NCBI RefSeq assembly: GCF_036324505.1
Contig: NC_086361.1
Coordinates: forward strand, 8,096,328-8,160,327
Direction: 5' to 3'
From: Eleginops maclovinus
Taxonomy: Eukaryota; Chordata; Actinopteri; Perciformes; Eleginopidae
DNA: 64,000 nt
Under the pieces are notes generated by a model that saw only the letters and a list, made by a program, of their open reading frames with translations, did not search any database and had not been told where the DNA came from. This document shows positions 37,974-49,275 of this stretch, piece by piece (within the stretch, counting starts at the first letter, position 1; each line of letters begins with the position of its first letter). The translations under genes and the position numbers were made by a program.

Positions 37974-39640
37974 CTAACTCTTTAAATTCTTTATCTGTGA
38001 ATTTGAGCTCTCCAATAAAGTTTGAAGTTTCCCCATCAAAGCCAACAATTTGAGTGGTTCTGGTAGGTGGTCTGAGCAGATAATGAGCTGAGCAGACCCA
38101 GGAGATCCTTGTCTTGCAGTTCGGCCAAATGCCTGTGCCTCCACTCGAGCATTCTTGGGCAGAAAGGTCTGCAGAACGAACAAACTCCAGCTCTCTTTAC
38201 CTGGTCAGAGACCTTAAGGTCCATCCCTCTTCCAGCAAGATTTGTTGCTACAATGACCTCCCTGCTTCAAGCTTACTTTCAAAGATTGCAGAATTGTTCA
38301 TGTTGTTGCTTATGTAAAGCTTTTGTCTGGGACTTTTTTTTCTAAGCAAGGTGAAGGTCCTTTGCTTGTTGGATGGTCTCACAAATGACCAACACAGCTC
38401 TTTGAGCCCTAAATGGAGTAAGGCTTGTTTCTGCCAATACACGTTGCAGATTTCCTGAACCCATTCTTGTTCTTCACATGCAATCACCCTTCAACCTAAA
38501 ACAGCTTTCTGCGTTTGAATGGAGGTATCTGACAGGTCTTGACACCTTCATAGATTTTCTCCAGTGTGTCAGTCTCTGCTTGTTGGCAAGAGTCCCAGAA
38601 ATCCCAAAGATCTGATCCTTGTACTTCAGAAACAGTTCCACATTGGACATATAGTTTGTGCGGCCGTCATGTCACTCAGCTTGTACTGATGTTTCATCTC
38701 AAGAAACTGCTGTAGTCCATCCGACATTACCGTAAAGTTTTCAACAACACCTGTGGAGTTGTAGTCAACAGGCACTATCCCATGAATCTCGAGGGTATAT
38801 TCACGATCTTTTGTCATGGTTTGTGCTTTGAACGCATTTTCAATCCAAACCTTTAGTTTGGAGCTGACCAGATCTGAAGGAAACCTGGGACATAACACGC
38901 CATTCGATCTTTGTTGAGCTCACACGGTGTAAAATGCAGAGCTTGTTTTATTCTACTTCTGCAGCCCTTACCTTACTCTCTGTATCAGAATAAATTAACT
39001 GAGGAAAGCCATTGCTGTATTTTTTAGCAGTTGTCCATATCAATGCCAGGAGTGGATCGAGATGTTGCAAAGCAGGCATATCGCTGGCTATATAGACCAA
39101 GTCATTACCTTTATCTAACATCAAGGAATCTACTTCATCCACTATTGCACACTGGCATTTCCTTTCCCCAAATTGTGACATTCTTTCAAAGTCTGGTGTA
39201 GCCAGTGTCCTGCAAATTCACGAGTAGTGCCATATACCACCTTACACTCATAGCACGTTTTTAACTGATCGACTTGTTTGTTGGTATTGCAGTTGACACT
39301 GATTTTCAACATTTCATAAAAGCCTTTCCATTCATCAAAATCTCTTTTTGCAAGAACTGTGTGAGAACTAGTAAAGATGTCTACTTCTTCTCCTCTCAAA
39401 GCTCGAAAAGCTGCAAACATTGCAATTATGCAGGACTTTCCTCTCCAGTACCAACCTGAATTAACTGCCCTGTTTTGGACAGAGCCATTTACCCAGCTGA
39501 CCATCTGTATCAGTCGTGGTCTGAACTTCCGACTCTTTTACCACTGCTCGACAAAGCTTTAGCAGGACTGTTTTCAAGCCTTTCCTCTGTGATCCTCACT
39601 GTGTGACTTCAGATCCTCAACAACTGCTGACACAATGTCT
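37974..39640 (-). pseudogene. SecA-like preprotein-translocase-type ATPase, motor domain, fragmented
   Basis: Minus-strand pieces in shifting frames follow the order of the SecA motor. A degraded Walker A region (GKSCIIAMFAAFRALRGEEVD, in two parts) lies near 39440. KCQCAIVDEVDSLMLDKGN at about 39110-39160 is the DEAD-like box in the SecA form DEVDS. DQIFGISGTLANKQ is near 38600. VATNLAGRGMDLKVSDQVKR is at about 38190-38250. AFGRTARQGSPGSA is at about 38085-38130, matching the SecA motif normally read as GRSGRQGDPGSS. SecA drives protein export across bacterial and plastid membranes; a role in a fish is unknown. Automatic fish annotations do contain 'SecA-like' proteins, from memory. It is either a pseudogene or a real gene damaged by sequence errors. 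Confidence 0.8.
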
Positions 39641-39834
39641 CTCACGTCTTTCAAAACATTGTCGTCAATGTGGTTTAACCGTTGTTGGCGGATTTCTTCA
39701 AGGATTTGGTCAGGGACTTTTCGGGTCATTGGCTAGGTTTTTTTAATGTCTTTATCTGTTACAGTCTTGTCTCGGACCAGCTGGTTTGAGTCTTCCTGTT
39801 AGCTTTTCCAACTGGGTGATGTATTAAATTTTAT

Positions 39835-40290
<456 letters not shown>

Positions 40291-40296
<6 letters not shown>

Positions 40297-43178
40297 CTTT
40301 TGGGTCATTCAGGTTTTTTTAAGTTTTTTTGGGTCATTTGCGGGGGTTTAAAACTTTTTTAAAGCTTTTCCCAACCTGGGGAGGTTTTCTGTAACATAAA
40401 AAAGGTTAAACCCTAAAGAATGTATCCTAAGTTGTTCCCAAATCCAAAGGTTTTGAAAATTTAAAAACTCCCTCCTCCGTTTTTTTTGTAAAAACCTTTT
40501 GAGTTTTCTTTTGGGTAAAAAAAACTGAAGTTCAGTAAATTTAAAAAACGTTCAGCAAATTCTCCATCCTGCTGCCTGTGTCGATTCAGCCATTTGGGTG
40601 AAAAGTCGGGTTAAAAACAGAAAAAAAATGGATTTGTTTTGGGTTTTTTCCCTGTCAACTGTTGTAAAGTCTTGCGTACCCAATGTGCTACAAAAATAAA
40701 ACCCAATATTTAAGTGAATACATGTATTATTCAAATGTTTATAGCCATTTTTTCTCATTTTACAACAGGGGGAAAACATATAACCAGCGTTTCATGCACA
40801 CCCTGATTCTTTGCCCAAACCCTTTAAACACTAAAGGGAAATATTTTTGACTTTTTAGAGCTTAAACATGTTTATTAGGGAGTATTTTTTGTTTATGCGG
40901 GGGGTTAGTTTGTTTTTACCTGGGGAAAAATGAAAACGATGAAAGAGGAGGTTTCCCTTTGCACTCTGAGTGATCTGAACCCGGGGTTTTCTTCTGCCCT
41001 TTTTAATCTTTGGTTTGTTTTAATTTTTTCTCCTCAGGACACGCCCCCCCGGGAATTTCCCTTGGAGTTCGTGGGGGCTTATTGTAAAAATTCATTTCTG
41101 TAATAGCAAAAAGGCAAAATAAATTAAAAGGAAGTGAGCTACGAGCCTTGTTTCCCCCCAAAAAACTTATTTCCTATTTTACTTTAACCAAATTTTAACA
41201 ACGTAAACAAGGTAAATTCAGTCTTTCAGAGTAAAAGGGCCCAATTTTGGCTCAAACAAACCCTTTTAGTTTTCAATTGATTTTGATTTAAATTCCCGTT
41301 TAGAAGTTGATTTGGAAAATAACAATACTTTGAAACACCTGAATGTAAATTTTTTATTTAAACCCAAAAAGTATTTGTGTATTTTAAACCCCAAAAATTT
41401 TTGTGGTTCCCTTTGCTTTTTTTACAAAGGCCCTTTCCCGTTCACTGTTTATAACTGTATGCTTTTTTTTCTTAAGGTGATATAATCAAAAATAAAAAAC
41501 TTTTGGTATCAAAGTTTTACAAAACCTATAATTTAAAGGGTGCATAAATATTTGAATTAACTTTTTAGGGGGGAGCCATATAGAAATGTTTTGGGTAGGC
41601 TGTTGGTAAAAGTCCCGAATGTTTTGGAAAAATTTTGTTTGGAAATTTCCCCAAAACGTCATGGTTTTCTTTTATGTCTTGAAAATACATGATTCTCAGC
41701 ACGAATTTACCCAAAAAAGCAAAACTTAATGAGTTCCATCATACATTTGAAATTACTTACATTTTTGTATCGGTATTGTTTTTCAAAGCTTACAGTATAT
41801 GCAAAAAACAATCATCCTTGAGATTCAAATTTTTTTCTTTTTTTTCCCGTCTCTTTGGGTACCCTTTCAAATATATAAAAAATTTGGTTTTGTTGTTTGA
41901 ATAAAGGAAAACTTTCGAAAGTACCAAATCCCCTCTGACGAAACGCTCTCTGGGTTTAAAAACTTTAAAAACCTCGCCATCTTTTTGGACAAATAAGTCC
42001 AACCAGTAAATAAAAACATGGTCCATATTTACCGAAATGAAATGTGTTAAATGTGTATGCTTGGTTTTAAATGCATCCAGGTTTTTCGCCATTTTTATCA
42101 GATGTATCAGGAAATAAAATTTGCACACGTTAAATTTTCCGCTAGGTTTTTAATGCCCTAATTGGAAGCTTCTGACCGTTTGGGGTACCAAAAGGTGGTT
42201 TTGGGTTTTTCCCCATCTGGTGCTAAACATTTTTTATTTGTGTGTGTGGCCCCGTCTCCCTATTTCTTTTTGTTTGAACTCTAAACAATTTAAGTCATAA
42301 GAAATAAAGAAAGTGGGCCCGTGAAAGGAACCTTAAAGGTTTTTCCCTTTTTAATTCTTTATGGGGCATTTTAAATTTGCATCCAGAACTGATGCTTAAT
42401 TGCAAACGGGGAGCTTCGTTTTGGTCAAATAGTCCATTTTTGTAAAAACCCTTTTAAAAAAACTTTACTTTAGTATGATGTGGGCTGTAAAGTAAAACTT
42501 TTTCTTTTCCTTTTTTTTTAAAAATATAAAAAAGGGTTTTTATACTCCATTTTGTAAGGAATTACTTTAGTATGTTTTTGACGCAAACAGGGGGGGAGGT
42601 TTCCCCTCTCTGCATTGAGCTCCGCCCCTAAACACATGGACCACACCGCCCGGTTTGAGCTGGGCGAGAGAACCGGGCTGCTGCATTTAGACGGGCAGAA
42701 AGTGGGAAAGGTACCAAAAAGGCAAACCCCAAACAATCGAAAATTTCCGGAAGTCAAAGATCTTTCCCTTTAAAATAAAGCAAAAAAAAAAAGGGAAAAA
42801 CCTTTGTTTTCGACTGAAGTCTAAAATGTTTCAATGCATTGCCAATACAACAGGTATGGAGACTGAATGGTTCGTGTGTATCACAGCACTATGATAAAGG
42901 CCGAAAAGTCAAAAAAAACCCAGGGAAATAAAAACTTTTATTTTTTAAGGGGGTTATTCCGGATGTAGATATTCCCCCCCCGCACAGGTGCGTTAAACTG
43001 CGAGAAATTTTCCCAAAGTGAGTCCTGTAAAAAACCCAGGACCCACCCCCGCTTTTTCGTTTTTTCAAAAAAAAAAAAACCTTTTTTTAGCTAAAATATA
43101 TCCCTGGAGAAAACAATCTGTGAAAAACTTATTTAGCATTTAAGCAAAATTTACAAACCCTGAGAGGGAAACAAAAAA
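40291..43178. other. Low-quality sequence without recognised gene
   Basis: Homopolymer-distorted text up to the second gap. No protein, RNA or transposon terminus is recognisable. It may hide the missing 3' part of the BED-finger hAT at 43679-44909. Confidence 0.5.
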
Positions 43179-43678
43179 NNNNNNNNNNNNNNNNNNNNNN
43201 NNNNNNNNNNNNNNNNNNNNNNNNNNNNNNNNNNNNNNNNNNNNNNNNNNNNNNNNNNNNNNNNNNNNNNNNNNNNNNNNNNNNNNNNNNNNNNNNNNNN
43301 NNNNNNNNNNNNNNNNNNNNNNNNNNNNNNNNNNNNNNNNNNNNNNNNNNNNNNNNNNNNNNNNNNNNNNNNNNNNNNNNNNNNNNNNNNNNNNNNNNNN
43401 NNNNNNNNNNNNNNNNNNNNNNNNNNNNNNNNNNNNNNNNNNNNNNNNNNNNNNNNNNNNNNNNNNNNNNNNNNNNNNNNNNNNNNNNNNNNNNNNNNNN
43501 NNNNNNNNNNNNNNNNNNNNNNNNNNNNNNNNNNNNNNNNNNNNNNNNNNNNNNNNNNNNNNNNNNNNNNNNNNNNNNNNNNNNNNNNNNNNNNNNNNNN
43601 NNNNNNNNNNNNNNNNNNNNNNNNNNNNNNNNNNNNNNNNNNNNNNNNNNNNNNNNNNNNNNNNNNNNNNNNNNNNNN
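43179..43678. other. Assembly gap (500 N)
   Basis: Exactly 500 undetermined bases, within or beside the BED-finger hAT transposon. Confidence 1.
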
Positions 43679-44909
43679 GATTTACACCGTAGCTCTGCCC
43701 AAAAATAATAGGCTAAATCACCGGCGGCATCCAAAAACATTCTGATGGGCTATCCATCCCACATAGCTTACTGTAGCCTGCACCTCTACATGTTGCAGAA
43801 TCTATTTTCAGCATCAGAAGCCTCCCGCTCAGTTCAGTCTCGAGCTTTTCCCTTTCGTCCTGAGCAATCTCTGACACCATATCACGAATGTTCGATGAAT
43901 TGATTGTAACATTTTTCCCCATGGCGTTCTGTATTGGGTCGATTACTTTTCTAAATCCCGAATCTTCCATCAATGAAAAGGGTCTACCGTTAACCGTGAC
44001 TAGCTCTAAGCACGCCTCTTTGAGGGTTTCAGGGGTTAATGCCACTTGGACCTGTCTGGGCTTTTTCACTATGACCGAGTCCAAAGTATTTTGCCCATCC
44101 GCAGCTGGCCTCTTGTTTGGATTTTGAAGGTCTTGTAGTGACTTCTCGAACAACTCTGGATGTCGTCTTTGAATATGTCTCTGCAGGTTGCCGCCGTGAT
44201 TCCCAATGATTTCTATCCCGCAGCCCTCGACTTGGCAGGTAGATTTGTTGGACACCGCATTAAATGAGAAATGTTTTCTCATCGGGTTTTCCTGGTTCCG
44301 TCCCATCTAAACAACACGTAAAAGCCAAAATAAATGTAAGCATTCAATCCGTAACAACCAAACTAGCCAGCTAACATTAAGTCCTAATTGGCTATATAGC
44401 CTAGCTAATGTTGGCTAGTTAGCTCACATTAACAGTGTAGCTGATTCGTTTTTCGCTGCTAGAAATGTCTAATACATAGATTTTATATTTATATATTTAT
44501 ATTTGTAACCTTGTAGTGAGTTACTGCTAAGTTAACGTTATTATTGTGGACTCGGTTAATTAAACTCAGTTACCTTTGTTGATGTTTTATAGCTCAGCTT
44601 CAAAAGCATCGCCTCTCGCTGGGGTGTGATTCGTGACAGCAGCCTGCATTGAGCCTAGCGGGCAGCGAAGTGAACGTTCAACCGGAAGTAGTCTTTTTTT
44701 CCCCTGACAAAGGCTATGCTTTTGTGAAATTTTATAAAAGTTTTGAGAACGAAAAAAAACGTTATTAACCGGTTTTGTGGATTTCAGAATAACAATTCTG
44801 TTCCGGAACAGTTGAAGACCATTTCGTTTTCGTTTCCGTTTCCGTTCCTCGTAAAATTCCGTTCGTTTTCAGTTTTCGTTTTCGTTCCTTGAACCGGTTC
44901 GGAGCCCTG
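43679..44909 (-). mobile_element. BED-finger hAT transposon, 5' half
   Basis: The minus-strand terminus at 44909 reads CAGGGCTCCGAACCGG. It is followed inward by a subterminal array of GGAACGAAAACG/GGAACGGAAACG-type repeats (44800-44900), the kind of sites hAT transposases bind. The adjacent ctagaaac (44910-44917) would be one copy of the 8-bp duplication. The other end is lost in the gap or the poor sequence to its left. Confidence 0.75.
43713..44306 (-). CDS. BED-finger hAT transposase, N-terminal part
   Basis: The frame begins MGRNQENPMRKHFSFNAVSNK. A BED zinc finger occupies residues ~10-50 (TCQVEGCGIEIIGNHGGNLQRHI then RRHPE), with the C-x4-C and H-x4-H ligands. A basic linker follows (KKPRQVQVAL), then an RNase H-flanking hAT region: TLKEACLELVTVNGRPFSLMEDSGFRKVIDP in two parts, and DMVSEIAQDEREKLETEL. 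This is the N-terminal third of ZBED-like hAT transposases. The frame then degrades before the gap at 43678, so catalytic residues cannot be assessed. The transposon terminus lies ~600 bases upstream. Confidence 0.8.
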   Translation of the reverse strand: MGRNQENPMRKHFSFNAVSNKSTCQVEGCGIEIIGNHGGNLQRHIQRRHPELFEKSLQDLQNPNKRPAADGQNTLDSVIVKKPRQVQVALTPETLKEACLELVTVNGRPFSLMEDSGFRKVIDPIQNAMGKNVTINSSNIRDMVSEIAQDEREKLETELSGRLLMLKIDSATCRGAGYSKLCGMDSPSECFWMPPVI

Positions 44910-44917
44910 CTAGAAAC

Positions 44918-45608
44918 AAACCTTGTTACAAACCTAATGACAGTTTTAAGTTTTAGGCATTAAGTAAAAACGTAATAAAATGTAAAAATACTTGAAAATG
45001 AAATTAGTCAATTGAAAAAATACTGTAAATGATTTGAAATTATACTATTACTCTACCCTGCACTGAAGGTCAATGAAAAAGGAATCCACACTTCAAGTGT
45101 ACTCACAGGTTCTAAGATGCCTGTTATTTGCAGATGTGATAAGAGAGAGAGCACACTACAAGTCTTTAGTGTTTGCTTGCATCACACTACTTTTTTATTG
45201 ACCAGACAAACATTTGGTTCACACAGAACTACAGACCTCCTTCGGTCATATCACACTGGGGTCAGATGCTGAGCATTCAAAACATTCAAGCTTGTGTGTG
45301 TGTGTATGCATTTACATTTACAAGTCAGGGAAACTTTATTCCACCAGCCATTCTTACCTCCTTCTCAGATATTGCCTAATTGTTTCTTGGGGTCTTTTTT
45401 ATTCCATTGTGATTACAAAAGATAATTTACCGCTATTATTAAATCTGACAGTTTTAGACGTTTGGCAATGCAGAGAGAACATTTCACACCAGTCTTCTTA
45501 TCTTACTCGGGTAAAAACCTTGTTAAAAATCAAACAAGCAAAAAAAGATTTTTGCACAATTCAACCAACCGAGTTTAACCATGTTGAGCTCAAACGTCTT
45601 ATGCCATA
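44918..45608. other. Spacer / 3' flank of the SAMD3-like gene
   Basis: No recognised gene. It follows the stop of the minus-strand gene at 45609 and probably contains its 3' untranslated region. Confidence 0.4.
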
Positions 45609-48600
45609 TTACAAAGTTTTTCGCAAGAGTCTGTTTCTCAATCCATGGACAAGTGAAGAACACTGCCCTCCACCGATGTTCATCAGGACCTTCTGAGTAA
45701 CTTCAAATGTATACTTCAATTCTTTAGGATAGTCTATGTTGAGGGCAAAAAGAAGACCCATTAGCAAGGCAATGGCATGAGGGACGTCCTTCACTTCGGG
45801 CAAGATCACTTCTTCCTCAAGGACGACTGCTGTGGCAATGTCCTCTTCTCCGTCTTTCACCATCAAAACACCGACTTTCATACCCTTACAGACCGTGGCT
45901 TGATCATCTGTGGCCTAGACAAGATTTCAAAGAGAGCAAAAAATATCTTACTTAAAGACCAGTTCAATGTTGGCATCTACAACCATGTTACAAGGATATA
46001 TCTTCCATCATGTCTATTCTAAAGCACAATGCTTTTACATTGATCTTTAAACAATTTATAAAACTGCCAAACTGTTGCCTTTGGACAATGGTGAGGAGCA
46101 ATGGCATTGCTCTTGAATGCTTAACTATTTTTTGGGATATCAGCGCTCTATAGCACGAGGTATAGTCTAGAATTGAAGAATAGCGTGGTTTGTGACAAGT
46201 CCTATTATACTTTGTGGAAAGACATGGGGTGGCACTGGCAGGGGGGTTTGAGAGTGTGGCGTGAGGAATCACAGTGGGGGCTCGGTATTGGAGTGATGTT
46301 TGTGTGTGGGGTGGTGTTGGCAAAGGGGTAGTGGAGTGAGGGTGTGGAGTAGAGCAGTGATGTTTGAGGGTGTGGGGTGTTGTTGGCGGTGGCAAGAACA
46401 TATTTATTAAGTATGCTTGAGTAGGTATCACTTTGCAGAACCTACAGACCAGTTTAAATGAACTTGTTCCTGATCATTTTAATAAAGACATTGAAGTATT
46501 CTTACCTGTATTGTCTTAAATACACGTGAGGGATCTTCTTTAAGGAAGTGGGGAAGGCCCAGTAGAACAATGGTCCTCTTTGTTTGTGTGGAGCTCTGAA
46601 TTCAATAGAGGAATAAATAAATGAACAGCACACCACCTAATGTATATCGAGCGCCATCTGTTTGTAAACTGATAAAATATTACTTAAATACAGTATCAAA
46701 ATGTAAACCCAGGTATATAAAAACCCATAACAAGGCCAGTCCTTCAATATCAATATAACCTCGGGGGAGAGCCATATGTATACATAACAAACTTTAGTCT
46801 GAACACATCAGGTACAGGTCAGGCTGGGAACATTGCAGCACAAATGGGAACAGTGCTGTCAAATTCAAACATTAGTGAAAGTTCCTCCCTGGACTTCTAT
46901 ATGGTGTGGAAGATGATAACATGAAATGTGAGAAGCATGGAACCATTTGAACACTTACATCATCATTAAGACAGCTCATCAGCCTGGTCATTCCCACGAT
47001 GCTACTCTTGGCTTTGTACAGCTCAAGGAACCTTGTCAGGTACTGGTCCAGCCCAGAGAAGAAGGAGCTCTTCAGGTCAACGGATGTAAGCCGAGCAAAT
47101 TCTGCTTCAATCTGCGGATCATGGGTCAGGGGAAAGAAATGACAATGACTGCTTGTAAATTGGTGCTTTAACTGGACACTTTGAATCAATTCATCAAACC
47201 TCACAACATAGCTCAAATTAGTGCGGTTGTAGGAGGTATTTATTCATAGCCAATGAAGTCCTCACAGTATATCCTTGTCAGAACACACCCAGTTTGGAGA
47301 TGCCGAGACAGGCACCAGAATACAAGTCAGACAGGCAAGGTGATGTGGATATTCTAAACATAGCATAATCTGATACCCATTATTTTAGATGTCAGAAGTA
47401 CATTTCACTGCCGACCTGGTCCACAGCTATGCACGGCTAAGGTTCTGACCTGGTTCTCCTGCCATTTCTCCAAACAGATGTGCTGGCCGCCATCTACTGT
47501 AGGAAATTAACTAACTATGGGCAAATACCTCATAATCCAGGGATTAAAGCACAAAAAGTAATCTGATTGATAGTGACCAACTGACTGATTTTCACTGTAG
47601 CAACAGATAACTTTAACCCCTGTATAACCCCACTTCACATAATCAAAACTAGAGCGAAATCTCATTTAAGAAACCATGTCTTTCTTTACCTGCGTTCTGT
47701 GAACAAGGCTGGCCACCTTTCTTTGACTTGTTCCACAAAAGGCTCATCTTCAATGATTTCTTTTCTCCGCAACGGAAAAGTACTCGTCATCATTTTACCA
47801 GTTTGCTTCCAATCAATTTTTCTTTTCTTCATCTCAACGACCAAGGCAGACCTCTCCATTTCAAGGTCACATTGGGCTTTCCCGTCTGGAAAATCTGGCA
47901 AGAAGAGAGGAATGGTGCGCTCAACTAAATTAAAATGAATGGGTTTGGGTGCGTAAAACAAGGGAAATAGTAAGTGAGGAGAAAGTAAACGCACTCCCAG
48001 GCTATGCCTTTTTACAAATGTAATAATAGCCTATGCCGTCTTCAGTGTCTTACCTGGCAGAAAGTTCACTTCAGATTTTTTGGCCCTCTTGAGTTTTTTT
48101 GAATGTGGTCCAGAGGTACGGGCATTGATCATGACTTCGGAGCACCCGGCCACTCGCAGCTTCTGGCGGAAGTTGGCCATTTTGAATTGCAAGCTAAACT
48201 TCCAGCAATACCACCCACGGTCGGAGCCAGGTTCCTTCAGACAAGGATGTTTTTGAACGAGAGCTTGGGCCACATTATCAAAGTCTTCACGTGTGGGGTA
48301 GGGATTGTACGCATACATGGCTTCTGCTAATTTGTCTAAAATGTCAGACTTCATGTTTTTGGATATGTCCAGAAGGGTTCCATCTCTATTGTAGGCTTCA
48401 TTTCCTTGCTTCAGCTTTAACTCCACATCATACGAAAAGGCAGAAATGACAAATGGCTGAGGCAACTGACGGGTTTTGAGACCAGAAGGGCCCTCCTCAA
48501 GGGAAGATGATGACAGACTTGCTGTGTCTAAAGTTGAGTCTGTGTGGTAACATTCACGTACCTTGGTGCACACTTTCAAAGTTGCTTTCTCTTTTGGAAG

Positions 48601-48783
48601 TTCTGACATGCAACTTAAATTGCACAGGTCATTCCCAAAGTCAGGGTCTTGATACTGAAGCACGAAGTCTCCCTCCAGTCCAAGTTTGGTCTTTATGGTT
48701 AAGTAGAACTCATCCACATTCTCAGGCAAGTTTTCAATGTTAACTTTTCTAATATCTTCTCTCAAAATGATGCGCAGCAGCAT
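45609..48783 (-). CDS. Multi-exon fish 'SAMD3-like' protein of unknown function
   Basis: Minus-strand exons with GT/AG sites: 48783-48054, 47894-47690, 47111-46959, 46595-46506, 45914-45609. The N-terminus (MLLRIILREDIRKVNIENLP, then LQYQDPDFGNDLCNL) looks like a PB1-type ubiquitin fold. Later segments are VAQALVQKHPCLKEPG, YCWKFSLQFKMANFRQKLR, KSEVNFLPG, ERWPALF, VKDVPHAIALLMGLLFALNI and LKYTFEVTQKVL. From memory this matches proteins annotated 'sterile alpha motif domain-containing protein 3-like', a very multi-copy fish family; no SAM domain is visible. An acceptor site just upstream of the ATG (tttagacag|GTTCGTCATG) implies a 5' exon. Joining exons 2 and 3 needs one extra base, the only lesion seen. 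It lies downstream of, and co-oriented with, the C2H2 gene at 51756-49276. Confidence 0.7.
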
Positions 48784-49275
48784 GACGAACCTGTCTAAAA
48801 ATAAAAATAATTAGAACATATCATTTCACAGACTGAGCGTGGTCATATTAAGGCATCACACTTTTCCAAGTTTCTCCAAAAGGAAATAAAGGGTACATCT
48901 TGTTGTATGATCAGGTTTTTGGAGTGCGATTTTGGTTGCGGATCTGATATGAATCCAACTTGAACCATAATGTGAAATAACTTCTCACACACACACACAG
49001 TATTTCACAGACTTGAGTAGACGCCTGGCTTTTTTCTAATATCTTTATCTTTTGATTGGACAACCCTGAAGAAATGACACTTTAATGGTGAAAAAAAAGA
49101 AAATAATGGTGGCCACAAAATATTGACACTTTGGGTACATATTCACAGGCGTGTACTCATTAACGTTGCCAGCTGTAAGGGGACATACAATTTAGACTAT
49201 TTACTACAGAATGTACACACTTCTTTACAATGCAGCAAAGTGTCTTTGTGTTGTCTCATCAAAAGATAAAGATAT
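48784..49275. other. Spacer between the SAMD3-like and C2H2 genes
   Basis: AT-rich, with no frame of note. It would hold the 3' end of the C2H2 transcript and intron sequence upstream of the SAMD3-like exon at 48783. Confidence 0.4.

Noticed and set aside
43129..43740. Open frame across the second gap
   Set aside because: It consists almost entirely of N and has no recognisable residues.
45033..45330. CACTA-type terminus near the 3' end of the SAMD3-like gene
   Set aside because: A short CACTAC string is present, but no matching inverted end was found on the far side near 58 kb.
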